Shown piece by piece: positions 47,671 through 56,794 of a stretch of DNA of 64,000 nucleotides (the stretch's first letter is position 1; the number at the start of each line of letters is the position of its first letter). Location of the stretch: assembly GCA_024233005.1 (NCBI GenBank), contig JACKQE010000011.1:124001-188000 (forward strand). Direction: 5' to 3'. The position numbers and the translations under genes were made by a program. The DNA comes from Akkermansiaceae bacterium (lineage in GTDB: Bacteria; Verrucomicrobiota; Verrucomicrobiia; Verrucomicrobiales; DEV007). Under the pieces are notes generated by a model. The model worked only from the letters and a program-made list of their open reading frames with translations. It searched no databases and was not told where the DNA came from.

Positions 47671-48869
47671 GACGCACGCACCGAGTGGCGGGCCGTGGAT
47701 GGATTCTCGGCCTGCTGATGACCTGCGGGGCTGGTCTGGCGGCGCCGGACGGTCCTCTGCCGACATCTCCCGCGCCTGCGGCGGTGAACCCCAGTGACAT
47801 CCGGTCCGCGATGGACCGGGGAGTGGCCTTTTTGCTCGGCAGCCAGCACCGGGATGGATCCTGGGGAGCGGCGACGAGAACCAAAGGACTGAACATTTAC
47901 GCTCCGGTGCCCGGTGCCCACCATGCCTTCCGCACCGCGGTGACCGCTCTCTGTGTCTCCGCGTTGCTGGAACTGCCCCAGGAACAGATCCGACCGGGCG
48001 TGGCTCCCGCACTGGAATTGGGCGAAGCGTTTCTGCTGGAAGAACTGCCGAAAGTCCGCCGCGGAAGCGCGGACGCGATTTACAATGTCTGGACGCATGC
48101 CTACGGGCTGCAGGCCCTGGTGAAAATGCACGCGGAGGCCGCACAAAAAGGGGACACCGAGCGGCAGCGTGAGATTCGTCGTGTCGCCCAGACCCAGATC
48201 GATTTGTTGGGCCGCTATGAAAGCGTCAACGGAGGCTGGGGATATTATGATTTCGAGGTGGGGTCGAAACGTCCGGCTTCCTCCGCGATCAGCTTCACGA
48301 CGGCCACGGTGCTGATCGCCTTTCATGAGGTGGAGACCCTGCCGGGAATCGATGTTTCCGATGCCATGGTGAAGCGCGCCATCGACTCCATCAACCGGCA
48401 GAAAAAACCCGATCACAGCTATCTCTACGGCGAATATTTGAAATGGCAGCCTGTCCGGGGCATCAACACTGCCGGGGGCAGCCTCGGTCGGAGTCAGGCC
48501 TGTAATCTGGCGCTGCGCCTCTGGGGAGATCCCGGCATCACTGACGATCTGGTGGTCGAGTGGCTGCACCGCCTGAGGGACCGGAATGGTTGGCTCGACA
48601 TGGGCAGAAAACGTCCTGTGCCTCATGAGAGCTGGATGCAGGTGGCGGCCTACTTTTACTACTACGGGCACTACTACGCCAGCCAATGTCTCCAGCTGCT
48701 GCCCGTCGAGCAGCGGCCACCGCTGCAATCCGACCTCGCGGCCATTCTGCTGGCGCGGCAAGAGAAGGACGGTTCCTGGTGGGATTTTCCCTTTTATGAC
48801 TACCACCAGCCGTATGGGACGGCCTTTGCCCTGATGACACTGCAGCGCTGCCTGCCCGCGGGGAAATAG
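47667..48869 (+). CDS. Prenyltransferase/squalene-cyclase-like alpha-toroid protein, secreted
   Basis: The protein has 400 residues with signal peptide RGWILGLLMTCGAGLAA. Repeats of the squalene-oxidase/prenyltransferase type are visible: GVAFLLGSQHRDGSWG, the VNGGWGYYDF segment, and LLARQEKDGSWWDFPFYDY near the end, with many Trp, Tyr and His residues. The cyclase DxDD motif is not seen, so catalysis is uncertain; a periplasmic binding toroid is as likely. Overlap with the adaptor gene (ATGA) suggests the two products are made together. Confidence 0.75.
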   Translation: MRRTHRVAGRGWILGLLMTCGAGLAAPDGPLPTSPAPAAVNPSDIRSAMDRGVAFLLGSQHRDGSWGAATRTKGLNIYAPVPGAHHAFRTAVTALCVSALLELPQEQIRPGVAPALELGEAFLLEELPKVRRGSADAIYNVWTHAYGLQALVKMHAEAAQKGDTERQREIRRVAQTQIDLLGRYESVNGGWGYYDFEVGSKRPASSAISFTTATVLIAFHEVETLPGIDVSDAMVKRAIDSINRQKKPDHSYLYGEYLKWQPVRGINTAGGSLGRSQACNLALRLWGDPGITDDLVVEWLHRLRDRNGWLDMGRKRPVPHESWMQVAAYFYYYGHYYASQCLQLLPVEQRPPLQSDLAAILLARQEKDGSWWDFPFYDYHQPYGTAFALMTLQRCLPAGK

Positions 48870-48896
48870 TTCTTTGGTTGAATCTATTTCTTGGGG

Positions 48897-49799
48897 TTAT
48901 TTCTGGGAGAGCCATTCGCGGACCACGCCGAGATCGCGTTGGTGGGCGTCGCGGAAAGATTTGAGCACCGCCGGGTCTTTGGCGTCTCCTTTGAGATATT
49001 CGACATGCAGCGAAATCGGCCCCTGGTAGCCCGATTGCATCAGCATTTTGCCATACGCCGGATTCACCTGCCCTTCTCCCAACGGACAGGTCTCGATTTT
49101 GCGTCCGACCCATTTGAAATCTTTCAAGTAGGCCGCTCCGATATGGTCGGACACCAATTGGAAATGAAGAGGCCAGGAAAGCCCTCCTTCCACCGTGGCA
49201 TGCAGGATATCAAAGGCGAAGGATAACTCCCCGGGGGGATAGTCCCGCATCAGGGAATAGACATCCCAAACCGGGGCGCCCATGTAATCCTTGCCGGAGT
49301 GGTTTTGAAACAAAGGCTGGATTCCCAGTTCCCGGCTGAGGGCCACGAGATCTTTGATTATCGGTTTCGCGGCCTCCAACTGGGGCCAGATCGGCTGCTT
49401 GAGATCATACTTGGTGACCCCCATGCGGAATCGCTTGATGCCGAGTTGTGCGGCGGTCCGCAGCACGGATTCAGTGTGCTGTTCGGGGCTGACTTCGGTG
49501 ATTCCCGAAGTGAGGATGGTCATTTCGAGACCCTGCTTTTTGAGGGCTTCGACGAACTTGGGAAGTTCGTCCGGCACCCGTTCCGGCTCGATGTGGCCTT
49601 TCGGACGGATCGGAGCTTCGATGCCATCGACGCCGACCTCGGCGGCAACACTGGCGATGTCGTCGAAGGACAAGCCCTGCAGGTGTTTGCTGAAAAAGCA
49701 CAGTCGGTTGCGGGGGCTGTCCGTGGCGGCCTTGAGCGGGAGGGCTCCGGCGAGGGCGGATGCCGAGAGACCATGAAGAAACGTGCGACGGTTGGGCAT
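48897..49799 (-). CDS. Tat-exported sugar phosphate isomerase/epimerase-like TIM-barrel protein
   Basis: ATG 49799 gives 300 residues beginning MPNRRTFLHGLSASALAGAL, a twin-arginine signal. The body follows the xylose-isomerase-like barrel family: DIASVAAEVGVDGIEAPIRP, LGIKRFRMGVTKYDLKQ, LGIQPLFQNHSGKDYMGAPV and a late ISLHVEYLKGDAK (metal-ligand Glu region). It would act on a sugar outside the cytoplasm; the reaction is unknown. It converges with the toroid gene with only 27 bases between. Confidence 0.8.
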   Translation of the reverse strand: MPNRRTFLHGLSASALAGALPLKAATDSPRNRLCFFSKHLQGLSFDDIASVAAEVGVDGIEAPIRPKGHIEPERVPDELPKFVEALKKQGLEMTILTSGITEVSPEQHTESVLRTAAQLGIKRFRMGVTKYDLKQPIWPQLEAAKPIIKDLVALSRELGIQPLFQNHSGKDYMGAPVWDVYSLMRDYPPGELSFAFDILHATVEGGLSWPLHFQLVSDHIGAAYLKDFKWVGRKIETCPLGEGQVNPAYGKMLMQSGYQGPISLHVEYLKGDAKDPAVLKSFRDAHQRDLGVVREWLSQK

Positions 49800-49873
49800 G
49801 GCGCCAGTGTGGCCAAGTCCCCGGCTGCTGGCAAGCGGCGTGTTCAGGGAGGGCGGGGCAAAAGTCCACAAAA

Positions 49874-49904
49874 AAGGCGCCCGTCATCCGACAGGGCGCC
49901 TTTC
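49874..49904. terminator. Rho-independent terminator for the 49935-50906 gene
   Basis: Stem GGCGCCC/GGGCGCC with an 11-base loop, flanked by A run and T run, so it can act on either strand. It lies 30 bases past the stop of the minus-strand barrel gene. Confidence 0.85.
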
Positions 49905-49934
49905 CTAAGCTCTGAAAATCAGAACGGCTCCGGC

Positions 49935-50906
49935 TCAGAAGCTGATGACCATGTCAACCGTGAAGCGGTCTTTCATGAGTCCTTGTTCCTCGTCGGTGAG
50001 GGGAAATTCCCAAGCGAAACCAAGATCCACGGGACTGTCGGGAATGCGGATGCGGAAGCCGAGCGCGGCGGTCACCAAATTGCGGTTTTGGCCGGCATTG
50101 CTGGCCCCCCAGTTGACCAGGTCCCCGCCTTCAAACGCGATGACCGAGGGCAAGGCCCCGCCGAGATGAGGCTGGAACCGGGATCCTCCGTCGCCTTCAT
50201 TCATGACATTGAACCAGTTGACCTCGAACAGGGGATGAAACCAGTCGGTCACTTTGTAGCTGACATGGGCGCTGGTGTAAAAAATGGAACTCTCGGTGTC
50301 GTTGTCGATCGGAAGCTTGAAGCCCAGCTGATGGGACAATTGGAGGTTTCCGAAATGCTTCAGGGTGGCGATGGAGGGGATGATGACGCCGTCGCCTTCT
50401 CCCTGCCAGGCTTGCTCACTCCCCAGCGGGATTTCATAGAGGAGTTGCACGTTGGACGCGAGACGCTGCTCCGGCTCATAGAGCCAGGCGTACTTCAAGC
50501 CCGCGGCGACGTTGGCCCACCCATTGGTTTCTTCCAGCGTGTGGTCTGGATCAAACACGATGTAGCCGTCCTTGGTGGCATTGATGGAAAGGCGCTCATT
50601 GATGGCGATTTCAGCCTGGATGGCATAGACCTGATAGTCGCCTCCCAAAGGAACCTTGCCGATCAAGGTGTCAACCACGTCGGGCATGCGGTTCTGGATG
50701 AAGATCGGATGGATCTGGGTTTTGGGGATGGCGAGATCGAAATGGGTGGGATTCGAAATGGGGCGAATGGTGTCGGCCCATGGATCCACCGGGGTGGTCT
50801 CGACCACCGCTTTGGAGAGATCCAAGTCACCCGCATGGAGTGGAGTGGACCCGAAAGAAAGCAGCGTGAAGATTCCGGTCAGGAAAGCGGTGTGTGTAAT
50901 TTTCAT
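49935..50906 (-). CDS. Outer-membrane beta-barrel-like protein
   Basis: ATG 50906 gives 323 residues with signal peptide MKITHTAFLTGIFTLLSFGS. Alternating strands such as YQVYAIQAEIAINERLSINA and LASNVQLLYEIPLGSEQAW, and the final TVDMVISF with a terminal aromatic residue, fit a barrel. GWANVAAGLKYAWLYEPEQ is typical of the transporter-like barrels found in PVC genomes. The function is unknown. It has its own terminator at 49874-49904. Confidence 0.7.
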   Translation of the reverse strand: MKITHTAFLTGIFTLLSFGSTPLHAGDLDLSKAVVETTPVDPWADTIRPISNPTHFDLAIPKTQIHPIFIQNRMPDVVDTLIGKVPLGGDYQVYAIQAEIAINERLSINATKDGYIVFDPDHTLEETNGWANVAAGLKYAWLYEPEQRLASNVQLLYEIPLGSEQAWQGEGDGVIIPSIATLKHFGNLQLSHQLGFKLPIDNDTESSIFYTSAHVSYKVTDWFHPLFEVNWFNVMNEGDGGSRFQPHLGGALPSVIAFEGGDLVNWGASNAGQNRNLVTAALGFRIRIPDSPVDLGFAWEFPLTDEEQGLMKDRFTVDMVISF

Positions 50907-51240
50907 GGCTGAGACCGGAATAGCGTTGGAGTGACAACTGGTCAAGGAAAACCGCTAAAATAAATCACCTTAAATAATTGCATATTAATTGCTTATAGAA
51001 TGCCTAATACTGATCAGAATAGCTAATAAAGCGGAAATTGCCTTGTCTGGACTTCTGATCTCCAGATATTAGGTGTGCTAACTTTGGATGATGGTGAGCA
51101 GGCAGGTTGAGGGGTGGGGGCTTGTTCCAACCCTCCGGACATGTGCGTTCCATGAACGCTTCCTTGTTGCAGAGGAGGGGGGGGCGGGCTCCGATGCAAT
51201 AGCAACCAGCTCGGCATGCCAAAACCAAAAGTGCGAGGGG
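50907..51240. other. 334-base intergenic region, AT-rich at the left
   Basis: It lies between the barrel gene (starting at 50906, minus) and the VOC gene (ending at 51241, minus), so it should hold the promoter of the first and the terminator of the second. An AT-rich stretch at 50950-51035 fits a promoter zone. A small hairpin (TCTGGA/TCCAGA) lies near 51046-51066. No gene is recognised. Confidence 0.4.
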
Positions 51241-51594
51241 TTAGGCCCGCTTTTTGGTCAGCATGATCTCGTTGCCTTCTGGATCCGCGCACATGGCGAG
51301 ATGGGCGGGCTCCTCTGGCGTGTCCTCAGGGGCGCGCAGGACTGTGCCTCCGGCAGCGAGGAGCGCGTCACAGCCGGCAAAAAGATCCGGAATTTGAAAG
51401 CTCAGACCAGTCCAGGTTCGTTTTCCTTCGCCGCCGCTGTGAATGCCGATCAGGCCTCCGGCAATCCGGATTTCAGCCATGATCTCAGAATGCCGCAGCA
51501 CTTCAGCACCGAAAACGGATTCGTAAAAGGCAACGGCTCTGGGAAGATCGGCAGCCCAGATGATGTATTTGAGTGTCTCGACTGGCAGTGGCAT
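51241..51594 (-). CDS. VOC-family (glyoxalase-like) protein
   Basis: ATG 51594 gives 117 residues, the usual size of a single VOC domain; the longer frame upstream adds nothing like the family. It begins TLKYIIWAADLPRAVAFYES, has VFGAEVLRHS and ends with ADPEGNEIMLTKK, the family signature. Members bind metal and act on small molecules; the substrate is unknown. It lies 13 bases after the SGNH protein gene and is probably cotranscribed with it. Confidence 0.88.
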   Translation of the reverse strand: MPLPVETLKYIIWAADLPRAVAFYESVFGAEVLRHSEIMAEIRIAGGLIGIHSGGEGKRTWTGLSFQIPDLFAGCDALLAAGGTVLRAPEDTPEEPAHLAMCADPEGNEIMLTKKRA

Positions 51595-51607
51595 GCCACA
51601 ACCTGCC

Positions 51608-53131
51608 TCAGAAACCGGGTTCTTCCAGCAGTTTGGAAGAAACAAAAATCGGAGCTCCGAAATCGTCGAAATCATTGATCTGGCTCATCGTTTCGAGCGT
51701 CTTGCAGAGCGGGTGTCTCTCCAAGGGGAGCACCCGAAAAGTGGAGGTGCTACCCAGCTTTTTGGACGCCAAGGGAGTATAAGGAGAACTGCTGCCCGTG
51801 TTGTGCAAGGTCCAATGCATGACATAAGCGTAGGTTTTGTCCCCAGCCGGAGAGGTGGTCAATTCGATCCCTTTGAGGTTTTTTCGGACGTCCGTCGCAT
51901 TGAGGATCTCATATTTGAACACCGAGAAGGAGTCGGTGTAATCCATTGTTTTCGGATCGGCGATTTTTGATTTGGCGATCAATTTCAGCTTCATCGAGAC
52001 GTTGGTGACATTTCTGAGATCGACCTTCAGGCCAGCCAGCGGGGAGGTTCCGGTTTTTTTGGGGGGCTGGACAGGGCCTTCCGACTGGCGCGAGGCGAAA
52101 CTCCGGTCTTTCTCGAATGTTCTGATGCTGGCAAGCGACCAGGACGCTGCCGAGCGTGCCCAATTCCGGGCCTTGGTGGGCATCGGATGTTCCCCATCTC
52201 CCTTTTGGGTGTTCGGCATGGGGCAGACCGGTCGACTGTTGAAGAAACTGTCCACGCCCTGCCGTTCCGAAATCGGCGTCATGATTTCCTGGAGTTTGCT
52301 GACCGACTTGTCCTGGAATTCCGACGACTTTTTGTCATCCCGCGCATCCGGAGGACCGATCCAGAGGACTTTCGCACCCCGGGAAGCCGCCATGTCGATG
52401 CATTTGCGGGTGAGTTGAAAAATCTGGGTGGGACTGTCGGAAACGAGATCGACTTCGAAATTGGTGCCTGCCTGAAAGATGAAGACATCGGGATCGAAGA
52501 GATTGACATACTCCTCCACGGTGTGCGGTCGCATCGAGACTTCCGTCCAGGCACCGGTTGACTCTGGCTCGGCAGCAGGGCGGTAGATGCGAGTCAGGAC
52601 CGGCGATTTCCAGAGGCCGTTCCAGTAATAGGGACTTCCGTTTTTGACAGCATGGTAAAGCACTTCGTACCCTCCCAAAGCGATCTGGCTTTGGAACTCT
52701 TCGCCGAATTCAGTGTGGCTTTGGGAGTCGCCCAGCACAAACACCCGCTTCATCCGGCTCCCAGAGCGGGGCACCGCGTTCAGTTCGTCCATGATTGGAG
52801 CGACCAGCGGAGGCGGGGTGTGCGTTTCGGAGGTGCCTGGCGTGGAGGGAGGATTGGGAGGCGCGGGTGGGGTGGGGCGGCTGAACAGGTTTTTGAAGAA
52901 CTTTCCCACATTCCCTTTTCCAGTGGACGGGGCTTCTCGTTTTTCTATTTTGGCGTTGCCATATTTGGCCTGCCCATGCGCGGCAGATTGCGCGGCAAAG
53001 GAAAAGCACAGCACCGCGAACACGGTGGTGAGGAAATTCAAAGATGATTGGTTGGAAAAAAAGAGCACTGACTTTGCAGCAGGAATACGCAAGGGATGCG
53101 GCCTCTTTTTCAAGAAATCTGAATCTGGCAT
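51608..53131 (-). CDS. Secreted SGNH/GDSL-type hydrolase-like protein
   Basis: ATG 53131 gives 507 residues; further ATGs upstream and a TTG nearer the hydrophobic stretch are alternatives. A signal-like segment (LNFLTTVFAVLCFSFAAQSA) is followed by a Pro-rich linker (SRPTPPAPPNPPSTPGTSET). The SGNH core has VFVLGDSQSHTEFGEEF near residue 135, FQAGTNFEVDL, and DGEHPMPTKARNWA near 313 with the Asp/His pair. The last 140 residues (from about VDLRNVTNVSMKLKLIAKS) look like a separate beta domain. An esterase acting on polysaccharide is plausible. Confidence 0.7.
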   Translation of the reverse strand: MPDSDFLKKRPHPLRIPAAKSVLFFSNQSSLNFLTTVFAVLCFSFAAQSAAHGQAKYGNAKIEKREAPSTGKGNVGKFFKNLFSRPTPPAPPNPPSTPGTSETHTPPPLVAPIMDELNAVPRSGSRMKRVFVLGDSQSHTEFGEEFQSQIALGGYEVLYHAVKNGSPYYWNGLWKSPVLTRIYRPAAEPESTGAWTEVSMRPHTVEEYVNLFDPDVFIFQAGTNFEVDLVSDSPTQIFQLTRKCIDMAASRGAKVLWIGPPDARDDKKSSEFQDKSVSKLQEIMTPISERQGVDSFFNSRPVCPMPNTQKGDGEHPMPTKARNWARSAASWSLASIRTFEKDRSFASRQSEGPVQPPKKTGTSPLAGLKVDLRNVTNVSMKLKLIAKSKIADPKTMDYTDSFSVFKYEILNATDVRKNLKGIELTTSPAGDKTYAYVMHWTLHNTGSSSPYTPLASKKLGSTSTFRVLPLERHPLCKTLETMSQINDFDDFGAPIFVSSKLLEEPGF

Positions 53132-53252
53132 CCTTTCGATGAAACCAGACCGAAACGCCCCCCCCATTTGACTCATGAGGAGTAGCCTTTCCGCGACAAC
53201 AGTCAAGCCGCACATCCCGCTCGATTGAATTATTCTTCCAAGCGGTTTAAAA

Positions 53253-54791
53253 TCAACCGGGAAGGGGGATGTGGAGGGCGGCGCAGAGCAAGCTCGTGAG
53301 GAAGGCGGTTACCCCGAGCACGATCAGCATCGGCGTCCATGATTTCAGGGCTTCGGTCTCCGTCAGGCCGCCCATTTTGGCAAAAATCCAGAATCCGCTG
53401 TCGTTCATCCAGGAACCAATCAGAGAGCCCCCTGCGATGGCGGTGGCGAGGTAGACTTTGGAAAATCCGATGTCAGTCGTGCCGATCATCGCCGCCACCA
53501 TGCTGGAGCCGGTGATCATGGCGACCGTACTGGAACCTTGGGCCACTTTGAGCAGGGCGGCGAGCAGGAATGCCAGACACATGACCAGCATGCCTCCCAG
53601 CGGGGCGCCGGAGGTGTCGCCGCCATTGAAAATCGACTGGATGGCGCTGCCAATTTGCGCTTCTTTCAGCATCGCTCCGAAGGCTCCCCCGGAGGCGGTG
53701 ATGAGGATGATCAGGCCGGCACTCATGAGGGAAGTTTCCACGGTGCGCTCAAGATCTTTGGCGTTAGGGCGGCGTTGCCGGACATAGACGATCGCAGCCA
53801 GAAAGGCCGAGAGCATCAGGGCCAGGCTCGGATTGCCCCACACGGCGGAGTAGCGGTTCCATGACGCCAAGGGCGTGACCGCTTCCGCGAGGTAATTGTC
53901 GAGGAAGGCCTTTTGGGCGGCCTCCCCTTGGACCGCAGGGCTGGCGGCAACCAGAGCGCTCTTGGCCGAGACTTTTGCAAAATGGTCGAGGATCGTGTTG
54001 GAGGATATCAGGAGTACCGGCAACAGGATCGGCAGGAGAGAGACGAACAATCCCGGGAGAGCCTGCGGAGTCACGGGCGGAGCCACTTCTGCGTCGTGCT
54101 CCAAGACCTCTTCCCCTGGCAGGGCCCGCATTTCCAGTGGCATCCGGCGGTCCAGCCAGACGGAAAAGGCCAGCCCGGCAGCCGCGGTCGGAATGCCGAC
54201 GAGGATGCCTCCCAGCATCATGGCTCCCAGATTGATACCGAGATTTCCCGCCATGGCGAGGGGGCCCGGGGTGGGGGGCACCAGCGTGTGCGTCACCGCG
54301 CCGCCGGCGGCAATGGCCAGCAAGTAGAGCAGGTAGCGTTTATGGGTGCTGCGGAAAAGGGATCGGGCGAGAGGAACGAGAAGGTAAAAGACCGTGTCAA
54401 AGAAGACCGGAATCCCCAGCACAAAGCCGCTCGAAGCCAGCGCCAGCGGAGCCCGGCGTTCCCCGAAAATCCCCAAACAGGCTTGGACGATCCGATGGGC
54501 GGCTCCACTGAGCATCATGCATTCTCCGATGATCGCGGCCATGCCGATGACGATGGCAATTTTCCCGGCGTTCACTCCCAGCGCTTCCGCGACCCGGGAC
54601 ACCTTGGAGGACAGCTCGCCCGGAGCCAGCAGGCTGACCACCATCGCGGCCACGATGAGGGCGACGAAGGCATTGAAACGGGCTTTGACAATCAGGCCGA
54701 TGACAATGGCGATGCCGATGGCGAGAATGGTCATGGAATACCAGCCGGGGATGGACGCGGCATTCTCAAGGGCGGCGAGGCAAAAATTCAT
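53253..54791 (-). CDS. GntP-family gluconate:H+ symporter
   Basis: ATG 54791 gives 512 residues beginning MNFCLAALENAASIPGWYS. It is very hydrophobic with about 12-14 spans. Family motifs are GIPVFFDTVFYLLVPLARSL, GGAVTHTLVPPTPGPLAMAG, GGILVGIP, ITASGGAFGAMLKE and VAQGSSTVAMITGSSMVAAM. It should import gluconate or a related sugar acid with protons. No gluconate kinase gene is adjacent. It is slightly longer than Escherichia coli GntP because of a central loop. Confidence 0.9.
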   Translation of the reverse strand: MNFCLAALENAASIPGWYSMTILAIGIAIVIGLIVKARFNAFVALIVAAMVVSLLAPGELSSKVSRVAEALGVNAGKIAIVIGMAAIIGECMMLSGAAHRIVQACLGIFGERRAPLALASSGFVLGIPVFFDTVFYLLVPLARSLFRSTHKRYLLYLLAIAAGGAVTHTLVPPTPGPLAMAGNLGINLGAMMLGGILVGIPTAAAGLAFSVWLDRRMPLEMRALPGEEVLEHDAEVAPPVTPQALPGLFVSLLPILLPVLLISSNTILDHFAKVSAKSALVAASPAVQGEAAQKAFLDNYLAEAVTPLASWNRYSAVWGNPSLALMLSAFLAAIVYVRQRRPNAKDLERTVETSLMSAGLIILITASGGAFGAMLKEAQIGSAIQSIFNGGDTSGAPLGGMLVMCLAFLLAALLKVAQGSSTVAMITGSSMVAAMIGTTDIGFSKVYLATAIAGGSLIGSWMNDSGFWIFAKMGGLTETEALKSWTPMLIVLGVTAFLTSLLCAALHIPLPG

Positions 54792-54884
54792 GGCGCGCAG
54801 ACTGGCAGTTGGGTTCCTCCTTGTAAAGCCTAAAGCCACCCGGAATGCGCGAGGCGCGAATCCGTTCCGGGAGGATCCAACACT

Positions 54885-55334
54885 TCAATCCCCGCTGGCA
54901 TCGGGCTTGCGGGAGCTCAGAAGCATCGCCTTCCCCAGGCCGATCAGTAGGGTCAGTCCGGCAAGATGGAACGGGAGGTTCGGTGACGTGTTCCCGATTT
55001 CCGGCCCGAAGCATCCGCAGGCGATTTCCAATCCCCGCGCCCAGGCACTGATCAAGGCGGCGGAAAACAGCACGCCCGCCACCATCACCCAGACGGTGGC
55101 ACCCCGCCACCAGATCCCCGTGAGCAGGCAGAGTCCGATCACGATCTCAAAGGCCGGCAGGAAAAGCGCGACGAAGGCAATCCAAGGGTCTCCCAGGAGT
55201 TCGAAATTCCGCAGGTTGTCTGAAAAGGCAATCGGATGGAGGGCTTTGACGATCCCAGACCACAGAAAGAGAGAGCCCATCCCGGCCCGGGCGAACCAGA
55301 GCCACCGGCCGGCAGGCGGGAGGGGCTGGTTCAT
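54885..55334 (-). CDS. DoxX/MauE-like membrane protein with CGCFG motif
   Basis: ATG 55334 gives 149 residues with four hydrophobic spans (GMGSLFLWSGIVKALHP; WIAFVALFLPAFEIVIGLCL; VWVMVAGVLFSAALISAWA; AGLTLLIGLGKAMLL). The motif CGCFGPEIGN is typical of MauE/DoxX-like proteins, whose paired cysteines suggest a redox role. The start overlaps the photolyase stop by 4 bases (ATGA), so it is translated with phr. Why it is coupled to a photolyase is unknown. Confidence 0.82.
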   Translation of the reverse strand: MNQPLPPAGRWLWFARAGMGSLFLWSGIVKALHPIAFSDNLRNFELLGDPWIAFVALFLPAFEIVIGLCLLTGIWWRGATVWVMVAGVLFSAALISAWARGLEIACGCFGPEIGNTSPNLPFHLAGLTLLIGLGKAMLLSSRKPDASGD

Positions 55335-56791
55335 GATGACGTGAGGTTTTTCAGTTCCTGGTAGGCGGAGAGGGCGCGGTCCCGTCCCTCCGTCAGTCCC
55401 ACGATGGGATCGGGATAGGACTGGCCACGTTGCAGCCCCGCCGCCCGCCAATCGAGATCGGTGGCGGTCCAGGGTTCGTGGATCAAGGCTGTCGGCAGCG
55501 CCGCGATCTCCGGCAGCCATTGCCTGACATAGGCACCCTCGGGATCGAATTTCCTGCCCTGCAGAACGGGATTGAACACTCTGAAGTAAGGCGCGGCATC
55601 GGCCCCGCAACCCGCCGTCCACTGCCATCCCAGCGTGTTGTTCGCCAGATCGGCATCCACCAGCGTGTCCCAAAACCAGAGCGCGCCCTCCTGCCAGGGC
55701 TGCAGCAGGTGCTTGACAAGGAACGAGGCGGCAATCATGCGGACCCGGTTGTGCATCCATCCCAGCGACCACAGCTGGCGCATGCCGGCATCGACGATCG
55801 GGTAACCGGTCCGGCCCTGTTGCCACGCGGTGAGAAGAGCGTCGTCGCGGCGCCACGGGAAATGGGCAAACTCAGGCCGCAAAGGCTCCACCGGCGTGTT
55901 GGGGAAATGGACGAGCAAATGGAGGGCGAATTCCCGCCACCAGAGCTGGCGGATGACGCCCTCGGCGAGGTTGGCAGGATGCTGGCCGTTCCCGTCGGAG
56001 AGTGCGTGCCAGACTTCGCGGGGACTGATCTGGCCGAAATGCAGCCACGGTGAGAGCCGACTGGTGCCATCCTCATCCGGACGGTCGCGGAGCGTTTTGT
56101 AATGGGAGGCTGGCCCGGCGGCGAATTGCTTGAGACGGGCTTCTGCTCCCGCGCGGGTGGGCTCCCAAAATTTTTCCATCGCTCCGGCCCAGGGCTGCTG
56201 CGGCAGCAATCCCCAGTCGTCCAGGGCCTCGGACCGTGGGGTGACGCGGGGCGCCTGCAGGGCCGACCAATCGATCGCCGAAAGCAGCGGCACCTGGCTT
56301 TTGAGTTGGTTCTTCCAGAAAGGAGTGAAAACTTGGAAAGGCTTGCCTGCCAGATTCCGGACGTTGGCCGGTTCGCCGAGACCGAAACCGGCAAAGCTTT
56401 GCGCGGTGACTCCCTGAATTCGGAGACTGTCTTTGATGAGGGTATCCCGGGCGATCGCCGCCGGTTCGTAACGTCGGTGCCAGAGCACGGCCTGGGCTCC
56501 TGTTTCACCAACCAGTTCCGTCAAGGTCTGCAGACTCGTGGATCGCACCCGGCGCAGGAGCAGCGGGAGGCCATGGTGCCGGGATTGCCGGGAGAGGTCT
56601 GCCAAGGCATGGTGCAACCACCACTGGGATGCTCCTCCGGGAGCCCAGGCTCCTTCTTCCTCGGGGGCATGGAGGTAGACGAGGACTGGAGCCCAACCTT
56701 CCTTGATGGCGTGAGCCAGCGGAGCGTGGTCGGACAGACGAAGATCCTGACGGAGCCAAATGAGGCAAACCGGCGCGGTCGCGGCATCCAT
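55331..56791 (-). CDS. phr: Deoxyribodipyrimidine photo-lyase
   Basis: The protein has 486 residues, the normal length of a class I photolyase. The N-terminal antenna domain begins CLIWLRQDLRLSDHAPLAHA. The FAD domain has ASHYKTLRDRPDEDGTSRLS, LRQL-type WWREFALHLLVHFP, GYPIVDAGMRQLWSLGWMHN and DADLANNTLGWQWTAGCGAD. It repairs UV-made cyclobutane pyrimidine dimers using blue light. Conserved Trp residues for FAD reduction are present. It lies 3 bases after the DUF2237 gene and overlaps the DoxX-like gene by 4. Confidence 0.96.
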   Translation of the reverse strand: MDAATAPVCLIWLRQDLRLSDHAPLAHAIKEGWAPVLVYLHAPEEEGAWAPGGASQWWLHHALADLSRQSRHHGLPLLLRRVRSTSLQTLTELVGETGAQAVLWHRRYEPAAIARDTLIKDSLRIQGVTAQSFAGFGLGEPANVRNLAGKPFQVFTPFWKNQLKSQVPLLSAIDWSALQAPRVTPRSEALDDWGLLPQQPWAGAMEKFWEPTRAGAEARLKQFAAGPASHYKTLRDRPDEDGTSRLSPWLHFGQISPREVWHALSDGNGQHPANLAEGVIRQLWWREFALHLLVHFPNTPVEPLRPEFAHFPWRRDDALLTAWQQGRTGYPIVDAGMRQLWSLGWMHNRVRMIAASFLVKHLLQPWQEGALWFWDTLVDADLANNTLGWQWTAGCGADAAPYFRVFNPVLQGRKFDPEGAYVRQWLPEIAALPTALIHEPWTATDLDWRAAGLQRGQSYPDPIVGLTEGRDRALSAYQELKNLTSS

Positions 56792-56794
56792 GAT

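Noticed and set aside
50946..51240. SRP RNA or another structured RNA in the AT-rich intergenic region
   Set aside because: A tccgga-containing stretch on the minus strand recalls the SRP loop, but the conserved ggtccggaaggaagcagcc-type sequence is absent.
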